DNA of 64,000 bases from an uncultured Pseudomonadales bacterium (lineage in GTDB: Bacteria; Pseudomonadota; Gammaproteobacteria; Pseudomonadales; Cellvibrionaceae): contig CANLBN010000006.1 of assembly GCA_947488935.1 (NCBI GenBank), positions 186,001 through 250,000 on the forward strand. The letters run 5' to 3'. Numbering within the stretch: position 1 is the first letter of the stretch; every line of letters begins with the position of its first letter. Below are positions 16,414-26,290 of the stretch, piece by piece. The notes below the pieces were generated by a model. The model was not told the DNA's origin. It searched no databases and was given only the letters and a program-made list of their open reading frames with translations. The position numbers and the translations under genes are program-made.

Positions 16414-18444
16414 ATGCCTGTTTTAACGCCGCTCAAACATATTTATAAAACTATTCGTTGCTGTTGCTACTTGTTAGGGATCACCGTGGTGTTATCAGCC
16501 TGTGGGAGCGGTCCAATAAAGTCACAAGCACCCGAGTTTACGCTACAAGGGCTAGAGCGAGAGATTAAACAAATAGAGCAACAAAACACCCCTGAAGGCG
16601 TCTATAAGCTAATTGATGTAGCCGACAAACTGCGTGTACTCGGCGAGACAGAAAAAGCCTTAAGTGTTATTGATCGAATCAATACCGATATATTACCCGA
16701 TGATCAATATATCCGTTATGTCACCGTCGCAAGCGATATTTATAGCGATGACCAATCGATATTTCAATCGAGCGAACTACTCAGTAACGAACGCCTTCAA
16801 AGCCTTTGGAGCCAGCTTACTATCGAGCAACAGACACAATTTCACCGCCAACGAGCACAAACCTTCAGCCAAATTGGCAATATTGAAGCAAGCATCGCTG
16901 AGCACATTGTACTCGACAACCTATTAATTGACCCTCTCGACATTATGGAAAACCATGAGGCGCTCTGGCAAAACCTTATACAACAGCCACTGCAAATATT
17001 AGCAAGCCCACGTGATAACGCAGACTTTACCACTCAAGGATGGTACGAATTAGCGACTCTTAGCAAACAAAACGAAACAAACCTTGAGGCTAAACGTGTT
17101 TCCATTAACAACTGGGTTAGTCAAAATCCCTCACATCCAGCGGCTGCCGAACTGCCTCTTGATTTACAACTATTGAATACACTGATTGCAGAACGACCCA
17201 AAAAAATTGGCTTGCTGCTCCCCGTTAATGGAAAACTGGCACTGGCAGGCAAAACAATACGAGACGGTTTTCTTGCTGCCTACTTTAATCAAGGCCTAGA
17301 ATACCGGCCCGAAGTGGTTTTGTACGATACGAGCCAAGCAGATATTAACAGGATTTACGATCAAGCCATTAGCGAAGGTGTAGATTTGGTGGTTGGTCCA
17401 TTACGAAAAGAGAATGTCACACAATTACACCACAGAAAAGAAAGCCTAGTAACAACACTCGCCCTTAACTACATAACACCTGGGACAGTTGCATCCGATA
17501 ACCCTGATGTCTCTTTAGCCGATAGTACAGAGTCTATCGCCCCTGAATTATTGTCCAATACTGCAAATCAATCAACAAACGTAATAACGGATAGCACTCT
17601 TGCTGAGACGGTAAGTATCAGTGACTCAGCACTGACGAAAGAACCAGAAACCGCAGGCAATACCGATTTACCCTTTTACCAATTTGGTCTATCTCTTGAA
17701 GATGAAGCGCTGCAGACAGCGAATCGTGCATGGCTAGAAGGTCATCGATATGCCATGGTTATTGCATCTAAAGCCGATTGGAGCCAACGTGCTGTGCAAT
17801 CCTTTACCGAACGTTGGCAGGAGTTTGGTGGTAGCGTCATCGTTAGTAGTACGTTAAATAAAAGTGATAGCTACTCTACGATGATTAAATCTGCACTCGA
17901 TATCAATAAAAGTGAATCGAGAGCTCGCCAACTCAAGCGACTATTTGGCAAAAACTTTGAATTTGAGCCTAGACGCCGCCAAGATATTGATATGATTTTT
18001 TTAGTCACTCGCGCTAAAGAAGGACAACAAATTAAACCCACACTTTCTTTTCACTACGCTGGCGATTTACCGGTTTATGCCACGAGTCAAATTTATACCC
18101 AATCACAAAGCGTCGGTCAAAATAAAGATTTGAACGGTATACGGTTTATTACGCTACCTTGGACACTGTACCCCGAAGAGCATGATGAAAACTTACTAAA
18201 CAGTAAGGTTAATATCCCTGCTAATTTTTCCCGCTTATATGCACTAGGTATTGATGCATACTATCTACACGACCGACTTAGGCAACTCGAGAAACTACCC
18301 AATACATCTATTTTTGGTACAACAGGAAAACTTAAATTAAGTATCGATAAACGTATTATACGAGAGCAACCTTGGGCCCAAGTAGTCGACGGAGAAGCAA
18401 AGCCCTTACCGCAGCTAACACAAAAGGATAATAGATTTGAGTAG
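16414..18444 (+). CDS. lpoA: Penicillin-binding protein activator LpoA (LppC family)
   Basis: The 676-residue outer-membrane lipoprotein activates PBP1A for peptidoglycan synthesis. It has a lipoprotein signal with lipobox L-S-A-C at residues 27-30. The N-terminal half is helical with TPR-like repeats; the C-terminal half is a periplasmic-binding-protein-like domain starting at K-K-I-G-L-L-L-P-V-N-G near 262. A 60-residue Ser/Thr/Asp-rich segment around residues 365-420 interrupts the second domain and is probably a disordered insert. It is first in the lpoA-yraN-diaA-dolP order conserved in Gammaproteobacteria. Confidence 0.9.
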   Translation: MPVLTPLKHIYKTIRCCCYLLGITVVLSACGSGPIKSQAPEFTLQGLEREIKQIEQQNTPEGVYKLIDVADKLRVLGETEKALSVIDRINTDILPDDQYIRYVTVASDIYSDDQSIFQSSELLSNERLQSLWSQLTIEQQTQFHRQRAQTFSQIGNIEASIAEHIVLDNLLIDPLDIMENHEALWQNLIQQPLQILASPRDNADFTTQGWYELATLSKQNETNLEAKRVSINNWVSQNPSHPAAAELPLDLQLLNTLIAERPKKIGLLLPVNGKLALAGKTIRDGFLAAYFNQGLEYRPEVVLYDTSQADINRIYDQAISEGVDLVVGPLRKENVTQLHHRKESLVTTLALNYITPGTVASDNPDVSLADSTESIAPELLSNTANQSTNVITDSTLAETVSISDSALTKEPETAGNTDLPFYQFGLSLEDEALQTANRAWLEGHRYAMVIASKADWSQRAVQSFTERWQEFGGSVIVSSTLNKSDSYSTMIKSALDINKSESRARQLKRLFGKNFEFEPRRRQDIDMIFLVTRAKEGQQIKPTLSFHYAGDLPVYATSQIYTQSQSVGQNKDLNGIRFITLPWTLYPEEHDENLLNSKVNIPANFSRLYALGIDAYYLHDRLRQLEKLPNTSIFGTTGKLKLSIDKRIIREQPWAQVVDGEAKPLPQLTQKDNRFE

Positions 18445-18494
18445 TTGCAACGAGTAGCCATCGTTCCATTAAAAACATAAAGAAAGGATATCTT

Positions 18495-19001
18495 ATGTTT
18501 AAAAAAATCAATGTCACCAAAATTAAGCAGGCGATAATACCAAAAGCCCCTAAGAAAACAGCACCTATAAAGACCACGCAACAACATAGTGGCGGTAAAG
18601 CTGAGCAATTGGCACAGGCTTTTTTAGAGAGACAGAACTTACAGTTTATAATTAAGAACTACTACTGCCGTCGTGGTGAGATAGATCTGATATTTAAAGA
18701 TAATGATGCACTTGTATTTATCGAAGTACGCTATAGGCGACAAATATATTTTGGTAGTGCCTGTGAAACGATTGATAACACAAAACAAAAGAAGCTGATT
18801 AAAGCAGCAGAGCACTATTTGCATAGCCATCAATTAACAGAGTCAATGGCTAGCCGCTTTGATGTTATTGGTATTACACCTAACACCAAGAGTGTGACAA
18901 AAAGCCCTTGCGAGGCACAAAATACCAGCTCAATTATCAAAGACAAGAACAATAATGAATACCGTATTGAATGGATTAAAAATGCCTTTCAACGATTTTA
19001 A
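18495..19001 (+). CDS. yraN: YraN/UPF0102 nuclease-fold protein
   Basis: The 168-residue protein matches UPF0102. The core has G-x-x-A-E-Q-L-A near residues 34-41, R-R-G-E-I-D-L-I-F near 56-64 and V-F-I-E-V-R-Y-R near 74-81. These acidic and Lys/Arg positions form a restriction-endonuclease-like (PD-(D/E)XK-type) site, but its cellular substrate is not established. It has an N-terminal Lys/Thr-rich extension of about 30 residues and a C-terminal extension. The ribosome-binding site (AAAGGA) is good. It lies 50 bases after lpoA. Confidence 0.9.
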   Translation: MFKKINVTKIKQAIIPKAPKKTAPIKTTQQHSGGKAEQLAQAFLERQNLQFIIKNYYCRRGEIDLIFKDNDALVFIEVRYRRQIYFGSACETIDNTKQKKLIKAAEHYLHSHQLTESMASRFDVIGITPNTKSVTKSPCEAQNTSSIIKDKNNNEYRIEWIKNAFQRF

Positions 19002-19041
19002 ACAATAGTAATACAAATATAATAGTGATGAATTTAAATCT

Positions 19042-19632
19042 ATGAGTGAAGAGAGCGTTTATAAATTATTTCAGCATAGTATAGAAGCAAAAATGGATGC
19101 TGGAGAAGTATTATTACCCGATATTGTCGAAGCGGCGCACATGATGGTTGAATGCTTACTAGACGAAGGCAAAATCTTAGTATGTGGTAATGGGCCCTCT
19201 GCAGCATTAGGGCAAATTTTGACCAACAGCTTGATTAATCGTTTTGAGAGAGAGCGCCCGAGCCTACCCTGCTTCACCTTAGGCTGTGACTTAACCAATG
19301 TAACCGCTATTGCTAATGAAAAAAGCTTTAATGAAGTCTTTGCTAAGGAAATTAAAGCATTGGCCAACGATAAAGATCTCCTGATACTATTAAGCTCTAG
19401 CGGCAATTCCTCAAATTTATTACAAGCCATTCAAGCTGCACACGATAAAGACATGAAAGTTATTGCACTCAATGGCCGAGATGGTGGAAACATCTCCTCA
19501 TTACTGGATGTCCAAGACAAAGAACTACGTGTGCCGTCAAATTCTCGCGGGCGTATTCATGAAGTACATTTGTTAATTATTTTTTGTTTATGTGACCTTG
19601 TCGACCAACAATTATTTGGATCTTTTGATTAG
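19042..19632 (+). CDS. diaA: SIS-domain protein DiaA (DnaA initiator-associating)
   Basis: The 196-residue protein is a single SIS domain with I-L-V-C-G-N-G-P-S-A near residues 45-54 and L-L-I-L-L-S-S-S-G-N-S-S near 114-125. This matches DiaA, whose tetramer binds DnaA to time replication initiation, and the paralogous heptose isomerase GmhA. The position directly after yraN and before dolP is the DiaA position, and heptose genes are absent, so DiaA is preferred over GmhA. Confidence 0.87.
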   Translation: MSEESVYKLFQHSIEAKMDAGEVLLPDIVEAAHMMVECLLDEGKILVCGNGPSAALGQILTNSLINRFERERPSLPCFTLGCDLTNVTAIANEKSFNEVFAKEIKALANDKDLLILLSSSGNSSNLLQAIQAAHDKDMKVIALNGRDGGNISSLLDVQDKELRVPSNSRGRIHEVHLLIIFCLCDLVDQQLFGSFD

Positions 19633-19706
19633 TGAAGGCTAAACCTATAGAATTTTATAGATAGATAACAACATCCACACAACCAGTGAGCTTAAGAGAA
19701 CGAATT

Positions 19707-20273
19707 ATGATGAAAACACTCAGTCTACTATTTGTTTTGCTATTGATTAACGGCTGTACACCAATACTCGACTCTACCACCAAAAAACCCATTGAAACCG
19801 ACCCAAGTTCGCGTTCCTTTGGCACTTATATCGACGATAAACGCCTACAGACCATTGTGCGGGTTAACATCAATAAAGCAGATCCTATTTTTAGGCAAGC
19901 TCGCATAAGAGTCATCAGTTTTAAAGGCCTCGTCCTATTAATAGGGCAAGTCCCCACCGAGGAATTACGCCTACTTGCAGGCGAAACAGCTAATAAAGTA
20001 GAGCCTGCACGAAAGGTATTTAACGAGATACACACGGGTGCAAACATCTCCTTTTTACGTGGTAGCAATGACACATGGATAACCTCAAAAGCTAAAACGT
20101 CTTTACTCGCTAACCAAAATGTTAACGGCCTTAAAATTAAAGTCATCACCGAAAACGGTGTCGTATATTTAATGGGCGTCATTGATGAAGGTAAAGCCAA
20201 TATCGCGGCCAATTTAGTCAGTAATATACGGGGCGTAAAAGAAGTCGTTCGAGTATTTGAATATCTTAACTAA
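19707..20273 (+). CDS. dolP: BON-domain outer-membrane lipoprotein DolP (YraP)
   Basis: The 188-residue protein starts M-M-K-T with a lipobox I-N-G-C (Cys17). I chose the ATG at 19707 because it follows an AAGAGA ribosome-binding site and gives a clean lipoprotein signal; a GTG at 19686 is in frame but adds charged residues before the signal. Two BON domains follow (about residues 45-110 and 120-186), as in E. coli DolP, which supports outer-membrane integrity and division. It ends the lpoA-yraN-diaA-dolP run and is followed by a terminator. Confidence 0.9.
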   Translation: MMKTLSLLFVLLLINGCTPILDSTTKKPIETDPSSRSFGTYIDDKRLQTIVRVNINKADPIFRQARIRVISFKGLVLLIGQVPTEELRLLAGETANKVEPARKVFNEIHTGANISFLRGSNDTWITSKAKTSLLANQNVNGLKIKVITENGVVYLMGVIDEGKANIAANLVSNIRGVKEVVRVFEYLN

Positions 20274-20279
20274 ATAAAA

Positions 20280-20310
20280 ATAAAGCCCAGTTGATCACTG
20301 GGCTTTATTA
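20280..20310 (+). terminator. Bidirectional terminator after dolP
   Basis: A 12-bp stem (20280-20291 with 20297-20308; core AAGCCCAGT / ACTGGGCTT) with a 5-nt loop lies 7 bases after the dolP stop, with A-rich and T-rich flanks. It also serves the convergent gene that ends at 20317. Confidence 0.88.
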
Positions 20311-20316
20311 AAAGCA

Positions 20317-20937
20317 TTAAACCCCAAAGCCAATATATTTTATACCATGTCTCAATGCTACTGATTGCAAATACAACTCTATTTCTGAAATCAAAGCTAG
20401 AGAAGGCTTTAGGCTTATCTTAATTGAAAAATATATGTCATCTTCTAGCAATTCGGCTTTTACATTGTAGCCCTTTTTCTCAATTTCATTCTTTACTGTT
20501 TCAGCTTGCTCCATATTTTCAAAGGCATCTAGATCAAATATAAACGTTCTAGGTTTAGTCATGTCATAACCAGCTTCATCCATCCACTCTAAAAACTCTT
20601 CGGTGGTTAAGTCTCCTTCTTCGTAGCCCTCATCCAGTTCTTTAAATTGCGAGGCGAGTGTCTCACACAAATTACTGTTAGACATTAAAACTTCGATGGC
20701 GGTTTTAATACTCTCTAGTTGGCCAACATTTAAAGAGATCGCACTATACATATCACTCTCTGGATCATGAGTAACATCACCAATAGCTATATTCTCTGCA
20801 TTACAGTAGCTTATCACCAACATTGCCCAAGTATGCCCATCATAAGAAAGCCTTGTGTCTGACGGATGAAAAACTAAATAGTATTGACCATCATCGAGTT
20901 TTTCGATTCCTATTATGAAATTATTATCTGTAGTCAT
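20317..20937 (-). CDS. RraB-like protein with Imm51-like N-terminus
   Basis: The 206-residue acidic protein appears to have two parts. The C-terminal half (about 125-206) has the RraB pattern: F-I-F-D-L-D-A-F near the start, a helix A-E-T-V-K-N-E-I-E-K-K-G-Y-N-V, then a strand with E-D-D-I-Y-F-S-I and a final R-H-G-I-K-Y-I-G-F-G; RraB of E. coli inhibits RNase E. The N-terminal half (Y-Y-L-V-F-H-P-S-D, S-Y-D-G-H-T-W-A-M-L-V-I-S-Y) resembles the immunity-protein family Imm51. Both assignments are by pattern only. No toxin gene is adjacent. The gene converges with dolP and shares a terminator. Confidence 0.6.
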   Translation of the reverse strand: MTTDNNFIIGIEKLDDGQYYLVFHPSDTRLSYDGHTWAMLVISYCNAENIAIGDVTHDPESDMYSAISLNVGQLESIKTAIEVLMSNSNLCETLASQFKELDEGYEEGDLTTEEFLEWMDEAGYDMTKPRTFIFDLDAFENMEQAETVKNEIEKKGYNVKAELLEDDIYFSIKISLKPSLALISEIELYLQSVALRHGIKYIGFGV

Positions 20938-21042
20938 GACTAATATAATACCCAGTTATGTAGATATCGGTTTTTAGCTTATAGAGAATTTCAATAGACA
21001 AATCACTTTTCCAGAAAACATGATTAATGAGTTTTTTGTCAA

Positions 21043-22932
21043 TTAATCTTCTAACTCAGCCCAACGCTCTAGTGCTGCATTTAACTCTTCGTTTTTTTTC
21101 GCAAGTGTCTCAATAATACTCTGCGACTCATCGGCACTTTGCTTATAAAAATCAGGCGCGGCCATTGTTGTCTCTAGCTCTTTAATCTCGCCTTCGAGAG
21201 TTTCTATCTTAGCGGGTAACAAATCCAACTCGCGTTGGACTTTATAACTGAGCTTTTTCTTTTTAGGCAGTTTAACGGCTGCTTCTTGTCTGGTATTTAA
21301 CCCAGGCTTTTTGCCACTTAATGGGCTTTCGTGGTCTCGCAAGCCTTTACCTTGCTTGACCCAATCGCTATAACCACCAATATAATGCTCAACTCTTCCG
21401 CTATCTTCAAATACTAATGTACTGGTGACAACATTATCAAGAAAGTCTCTGTCGTGACTCACAACAATGAGCGTACCCGAATAATTAACCAATTGCTCTT
21501 CAAGCACTTCTAACATTTCTACATCGAGGTCATTAGTTGGCTCATCAAGGATTAAAAAATTGGTCTCTTCAGTAAACATTTTTGCCAGTAATACACGATT
21601 ACGCTCCCCACCAGATAACGCTCCCACTGGAGTCATCGCACGCTTAGGGCTGAATAAAAAGTTTCTCATGTATCCGATAATATGACGCTCTTTACCGTTT
21701 ATTTTTATATATTCTTTACCGTCGCCTACATTGTGTGCAACGGTCTTAGTGGTATCGAGTTCACGGTGTATTTGATCGAAATAGCCTATTTTTAGGCCCG
21801 TGCCTATTTTAAGACTGCCTTCATCGGGTGCCAGCTCACCGAGTAATATTTTAAGTAAGGTACTTTTACCCACACCATTATTACCAATCAAGCCAATACG
21901 ATCACCTCGCATGACTTTTAGCTTAAAGTTTTCGATCAACTTTTCTTTACCAAAGCTATGGGTAATACTGCGCGCTTCAATGACTTTACGACCCGACTTT
22001 TCTTCCGACTCACCGATCTCGAATTTAGCTTTACCTTGTCGTTTAAGCCGCTGACCATATTCTTCTCTCATCGACTCTAGTGCACGAACTCGCCCTTCGT
22101 TACGCGTTCGGCGCGCTTTAATGCCTTGGCGAATCCAGTCTTCTTCTTCCGCTAGGCGCTTATCGAATAATTTATTTTGTGTGTCTTCTTCTTCGTTGGC
22201 TTTTTCTTTTAGTGTTAAATAATTTTGGTAGTTACCCGGCCAACTCACCATACGACCACGATCAATTTCAATAATACGTGTCGCTATTTTTTGTAAAAAC
22301 GAGCGGTCATGGGTAATAAATACAACACTTCCCTGAAAGCCTCTAATCATATGCTCAAGCCATTCGATGGTGCTAATATCTAAATGGTTAGTTGGCTCGT
22401 CAAGTAATAGCACATCCGGTTTAGAAACCAACGCTTTACCCAAAGCAACACGACGTTGCCATCCACCCGATAATTCATCGAGTTTTTTATCTGCGGGCAG
22501 ACCAAGCTGTGTGATGATCGTTTCTATTTTTTGTTCTAAGTTCCAGCCTCCCGTAGCTTCGATATCCTGTTGTATATCTTGCAGTTTTAATAAACTTGTC
22601 TCATCGCTTGCGGTTTCGGCCAGTTTGTTAAATTGATCAATTTTAGCTTGCTGAGAAGCAAGACCCTCTGCGACGACATCAGTAACATTACGATGAAGGT
22701 CTTTGGGTAGTTGTTGATAAAGCTGGCTGATACGCAAGTGACGCTTAAAATGCATTTCTCCGCTGTCTTGCTGTTGTTCTCCCATAATGAGTTTAAGCAT
22801 GGTCGACTTACCGGCACCATTACGACCGATGAGACAAACTCGCTCTCCGGGTTCTAATACAAAATTGGCATGGGTTAGAATTTTTTGATCGCCAAACTCT
22901 AGCGAGATATCATCGAAACGGATTAAAGACAT
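21043..22932 (-). CDS. uup: ABC-F ATPase Uup
   Basis: The 629-residue cytoplasmic protein has two ATP-binding cassettes and no membrane segment. Cassette 1 has G-R-N-G-A-G-K-S-T near 36-44 and L-S-G-G-W-Q-R-R-V; cassette 2 has G-N-N-G-V-G-K-S-T near 352-360 and L-S-G-G-E-R-N-R-V. A charged linker lies between them, and the last 80 residues form a coiled-coil domain (L-S-Y-K-V-Q-R-E-L-D-L-L-P), which distinguishes Uup from other ABC-F proteins. Uup acts on ribosomes and DNA transactions; loss raises precise transposon excision in E. coli. It appears monocistronic. Confidence 0.93.
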   Translation of the reverse strand: MSLIRFDDISLEFGDQKILTHANFVLEPGERVCLIGRNGAGKSTMLKLIMGEQQQDSGEMHFKRHLRISQLYQQLPKDLHRNVTDVVAEGLASQQAKIDQFNKLAETASDETSLLKLQDIQQDIEATGGWNLEQKIETIITQLGLPADKKLDELSGGWQRRVALGKALVSKPDVLLLDEPTNHLDISTIEWLEHMIRGFQGSVVFITHDRSFLQKIATRIIEIDRGRMVSWPGNYQNYLTLKEKANEEEDTQNKLFDKRLAEEEDWIRQGIKARRTRNEGRVRALESMREEYGQRLKRQGKAKFEIGESEEKSGRKVIEARSITHSFGKEKLIENFKLKVMRGDRIGLIGNNGVGKSTLLKILLGELAPDEGSLKIGTGLKIGYFDQIHRELDTTKTVAHNVGDGKEYIKINGKERHIIGYMRNFLFSPKRAMTPVGALSGGERNRVLLAKMFTEETNFLILDEPTNDLDVEMLEVLEEQLVNYSGTLIVVSHDRDFLDNVVTSTLVFEDSGRVEHYIGGYSDWVKQGKGLRDHESPLSGKKPGLNTRQEAAVKLPKKKKLSYKVQRELDLLPAKIETLEGEIKELETTMAAPDFYKQSADESQSIIETLAKKNEELNAALERWAELED

Positions 22933-23107
22933 AGGTTTTAAAACAACTAAACAGATAAGAAATGTGAGGCGGGATTATAGCTTAATACGACTACGATAGC
23001 TTTAAAAGCCCTAGTAGATGTAGGTAAAAAGAGGAGCTACTAGCGATAGATAGTGCGAGCAGAGATACAACAGCTACGAGCATAGCTATACACTTAAAAA
23101 ATCACCA

Positions 23108-24244
23108 TTAAACCACTTTGATATGCCAAGGCTCAAAGCGTACACCTAGTTTATTGCCATGATCGTAACGGATAGCAATATAGCCGAGGTCCTGCATTCT
23201 TTTATATTCGTCAGTATCGGCAAAATCATCAGTAAAATTTTTACCGCCCCAACCAATACGACCAACATCAAAGTCGCCAATACCATGGTAAGAATAACCA
23301 GGAGGGGCAAGCGAGCGAGATGCGCGTGATAAATTACCATCAACACGAATGGTTTTTGCTAAAAACAAATAGAGTTGTTTAACGTTAGAACGTATACCGG
23401 AGGTTAAAATAATAGAATCGCCGACATCATTTTTGAGTTTTTGATAATAAGACAGTGACTCATTTTTAAAAATATAATGTCCAGACCTTGGGATTTTTAC
23501 CACTTTAGCTTTATTAAACTGGCTCGTTAACTCATCAGTTACTTTTTTACCATAAAAGCCATAATTAGCGGCATCGGTAAAAAATAACTTCTCAATAAAG
23601 GCAAGTTCGGCCTTAGTAAACTCTCCAATAGCAGAATAGCGTTTTGCAAAACGAATAGACTCATCAAAGCTCACTAAATTGAAATGCCCATAGCCTATGG
23701 TTTTTTGTAAATTCTTCAGCCGCTTAAAGGTTGAACGTAATAGCGGTGTATCAGACTCAGTGACAAAAACGTCATCATTATAGTTACGAGCAAAATCAAC
23801 GGCCTTGTCCACTACTTTTACTTTTTGCTGCTTGTCGGTGCTAGCAACAACAGGCTCGCTACTCGGCGTCGACATGGTATTGGAGTCACGGGCATCCATA
23901 TCTTGGGTCGAGGTATTATGAGTAGGCGAATTGGCTGCCGAGCTATCAGCAACAGAGTTTTTAACCGCAGGGCTTGTAACTGTAGGGGTTGTAGCGATAA
24001 GGTCATTGGCCACTGGCTCTTTTTGCGAAACCAGTAACTCCGTAGGCCTTTCATTGTCGCTTAGAGAGTCGAACAAGGATAACTCAAGCTGCAAGTCCAA
24101 ATCGACTAGGGATCTTGCACTGTCATTGACAAGGCCCGATACAGTAGCCTGATGAGACGAAAATAAAGAATTAGCACCCCAGTTAGCTGTTATTGCCGTT
24201 GCACCAACACCGAGTAACCCTTGAATAACTTGCCTACGCTTCAT
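23108..24244 (-). CDS. Tat-exported M15-family D,D-carboxypeptidase-like protein
   Basis: The 378-residue protein starts M-K-R-R-Q-V-I-Q-G-L-L-G, a twin-arginine signal with hydrophobic core. A Ser/Thr/Asn-rich low-complexity linker (about residues 80-140) follows, then the catalytic domain. That domain has S-G-I-R-S near 280-284, Y-S-Y-H-G-I-G-D-F-D-V-G near 318-329 (the zinc motif H-x6-D of M15B VanY-type peptidases) and E-P-W-H-I-K-V at the end (catalytic Glu and third ligand). It probably trims peptidoglycan stem peptides in the periplasm. It is divergent from the MATE gene. Confidence 0.83.
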   Translation of the reverse strand: MKRRQVIQGLLGVGATAITANWGANSLFSSHQATVSGLVNDSARSLVDLDLQLELSLFDSLSDNERPTELLVSQKEPVANDLIATTPTVTSPAVKNSVADSSAANSPTHNTSTQDMDARDSNTMSTPSSEPVVASTDKQQKVKVVDKAVDFARNYNDDVFVTESDTPLLRSTFKRLKNLQKTIGYGHFNLVSFDESIRFAKRYSAIGEFTKAELAFIEKLFFTDAANYGFYGKKVTDELTSQFNKAKVVKIPRSGHYIFKNESLSYYQKLKNDVGDSIILTSGIRSNVKQLYLFLAKTIRVDGNLSRASRSLAPPGYSYHGIGDFDVGRIGWGGKNFTDDFADTDEYKRMQDLGYIAIRYDHGNKLGVRFEPWHIKVV

Positions 24245-24499
24245 GAATCGACCTTGCTTTCAGTGAGTTTTATTACTTCTTGTTACAGTAATTACTCTAT
24301 AATACGCCATTATAGCCACATTGCTATTAGTCAGTAAGCCATTAACTATTAGCAAATAACTCTAAGCACCGCTAACATGCAAATCGCCATACTGACAGCA
24401 CACGTTCAGTATAAGTATTAATCATCATAAGACTAATACTGCCTTAATTAAAGATAGCAGTAAATTCGCGCTTAGCCTAACTTTAACGACAAAATCCCT

Positions 24500-25819
24500 A
24501 TGTCCCCAGCTAGATACACTCAGGGCTCCATCGCTAGACATCTTATTATTATGACAGGCTCCTCGACAATGGGTCTGGCTACTATATTTCTATCTGAATT
24601 GGTCGATATCTACTTTCTTGGGCTTATAGGTGAGGCCGAAATAGCTGCTTTAGGGTTTTCTGGGCCTATTATTTTTTTTAGCCTCTCACTCAATATAGGG
24701 CTTTCTATTGCTTGTAGCGCATTGGTATCTATTGCATTAGGCTCGGGCAATACGGCAAACTCTAGGGAAAGCGTCACCCACTCCCTCGTCTCCTCTTTAT
24801 TGGTATCTCTACCTGTTGCGCTGCTCTTGTGGTTCTACCTACCCACGTTATTGGGCTTACTGGGTGCAACCGGCAACACCCTAACGCTCGCCAACGAATA
24901 TACAAGTATTATTATTCTGGGTATGCCCATACTCGCTGTAGCAATGTCGATGGGCAGTATCATGCGAGCCAAAGGTGATGCCAAAAATGCCATGTCCATT
25001 TACATTGTCGCAGGTGTCATCAATATGGTGCTGGACCCCTTATTAATCTTTGGGCTCGATTTGGGGGTAACAGGTGCTGCCCTTGCAACGGTCATTAGCC
25101 GCATTGCTATGCTTGTTATTGGCTACCATATTATTGTTAATCGAGACAATCTCGCGGGTCGCTTTAGCTTAGCGCACTACCAAAGAGAGTTATCTGAATA
25201 TGCCAAGATCGCTTTTCCTGCCATATTGACCAATTTATCAACCCCGATAAGTATCGCCTATGTCACCTATACGATGGCCCAGTTTGGTGATAGTGCTGTT
25301 GCAGGTAATGCTATTATTAATAGAATACAGCCCGTAGCATTTGTGGGTTTATTTGCCTTATCGAGTGTTATTGGTCCTATTGCAGGTCAAAATTTTGGGG
25401 CTAAAAAATTCGATCGCGTATCAGAGACTCTATTTGAATCTGTCCGCTTTACGCTATTTTATTGCCTAGGGGTATCCGCTATTTTATGGGCGACGCAATG
25501 GTGGTTTGTGCCACTGTTTGGAGGGTCTGCCGAGGCCAACGAACTCGTCTACTTATTTTGTAGTGGTGTTAGCCTCATGTTTATTTTTAATGGAATTACC
25601 TTTTTAACCAATGCCTTGTTTAATAATCTTCGTGTAGCCCACTACGCAACTATTATTAATATACTAAAGGCTACGGTAGGCACTATACCTTTTGTTATCA
25701 TCGGTGCTAAGCTCGCAGGACCAGAAGGCGTATTATGGGGTTTATTCGCAGGCTCAATTTTAGTGGCAATCATCGGCCTCGCACTTGCTTACAAGGTCAC
25801 CAAAAATCTTTATAAGTAA
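24500..25819 (+). CDS. MATE family efflux transporter
   Basis: The 439-residue integral membrane protein has 12 predicted hydrophobic segments in two homologous halves, with the MATE-type patterns L-S-E-L-V-D-I-Y-F-L-G near 27-37, G-D-A-K-N-A-M near 164-170 and the second-half equivalent N-R-I-Q-P-V near 260. Such pumps exchange Na+ or H+ for cationic drugs and dyes. It is followed after 30 bases by a small lipoprotein gene on the same strand. Substrate cannot be inferred. Confidence 0.9.
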   Translation: MSPARYTQGSIARHLIIMTGSSTMGLATIFLSELVDIYFLGLIGEAEIAALGFSGPIIFFSLSLNIGLSIACSALVSIALGSGNTANSRESVTHSLVSSLLVSLPVALLLWFYLPTLLGLLGATGNTLTLANEYTSIIILGMPILAVAMSMGSIMRAKGDAKNAMSIYIVAGVINMVLDPLLIFGLDLGVTGAALATVISRIAMLVIGYHIIVNRDNLAGRFSLAHYQRELSEYAKIAFPAILTNLSTPISIAYVTYTMAQFGDSAVAGNAIINRIQPVAFVGLFALSSVIGPIAGQNFGAKKFDRVSETLFESVRFTLFYCLGVSAILWATQWWFVPLFGGSAEANELVYLFCSGVSLMFIFNGITFLTNALFNNLRVAHYATIINILKATVGTIPFVIIGAKLAGPEGVLWGLFAGSILVAIIGLALAYKVTKNLYK

Positions 25820-25849
25820 ACCGTTCATTACAATAGTTAGAGTATTATT

Positions 25850-26290
25850 ATGAAAACAATAAGCGTTTACACTATTTTATTATCCGCTTTATTAACAGCC
25901 TGTACCAATACACCAACGATTATTAGCTTTAATGATCAATCTATTGGCACTTACAACCCCACAGCTGGCTGCAGCAAATTATTACTACAACAAGATTGCT
26001 CTAGAGCGGTAGGAGCAACCAGAAATATAACAATAGACGAAATTGAATTACGTATTGCAGGCAGTATCAATGGCCGCGCATTACTCATTATGTCTAAACC
26101 CAGACTAGCACGCCCCGATAGTGTCGCATTAAAAAATGGCAAGATTGCTGTGGATAATTTCTTTGCTCGTAGAGACATTGCTATCATCGAGACAAAACCC
26201 ATTTACGGCAATAACGTTATTATAGGGTTTCACTACACTTTAGATGTCGATGGCTATTCGCAACTAAAAGCATTATCGACCAAAAAATAG
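25850..26290 (+). CDS. Small lipoprotein, unknown function
   Basis: The 146-residue protein has a lipoprotein signal with lipobox L-T-A-C (Cys18). The mature part has two further Cys residues (G-C-S-K-L-L-L-Q-Q-D-C) spaced for a disulphide, then a beta-rich domain (I-T-I-D-E-I-E-L-R-I-A-G-S, I-I-G-F-H-Y-T-L-D-V-D-G). I recognise no family. It lies 30 bases downstream of the MATE gene, so it may be co-expressed with it; no mechanistic link is visible. Confidence 0.65.
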   Translation: MKTISVYTILLSALLTACTNTPTIISFNDQSIGTYNPTAGCSKLLLQQDCSRAVGATRNITIDEIELRIAGSINGRALLIMSKPRLARPDSVALKNGKIAVDNFFARRDIAIIETKPIYGNNVIIGFHYTLDVDGYSQLKALSTKK

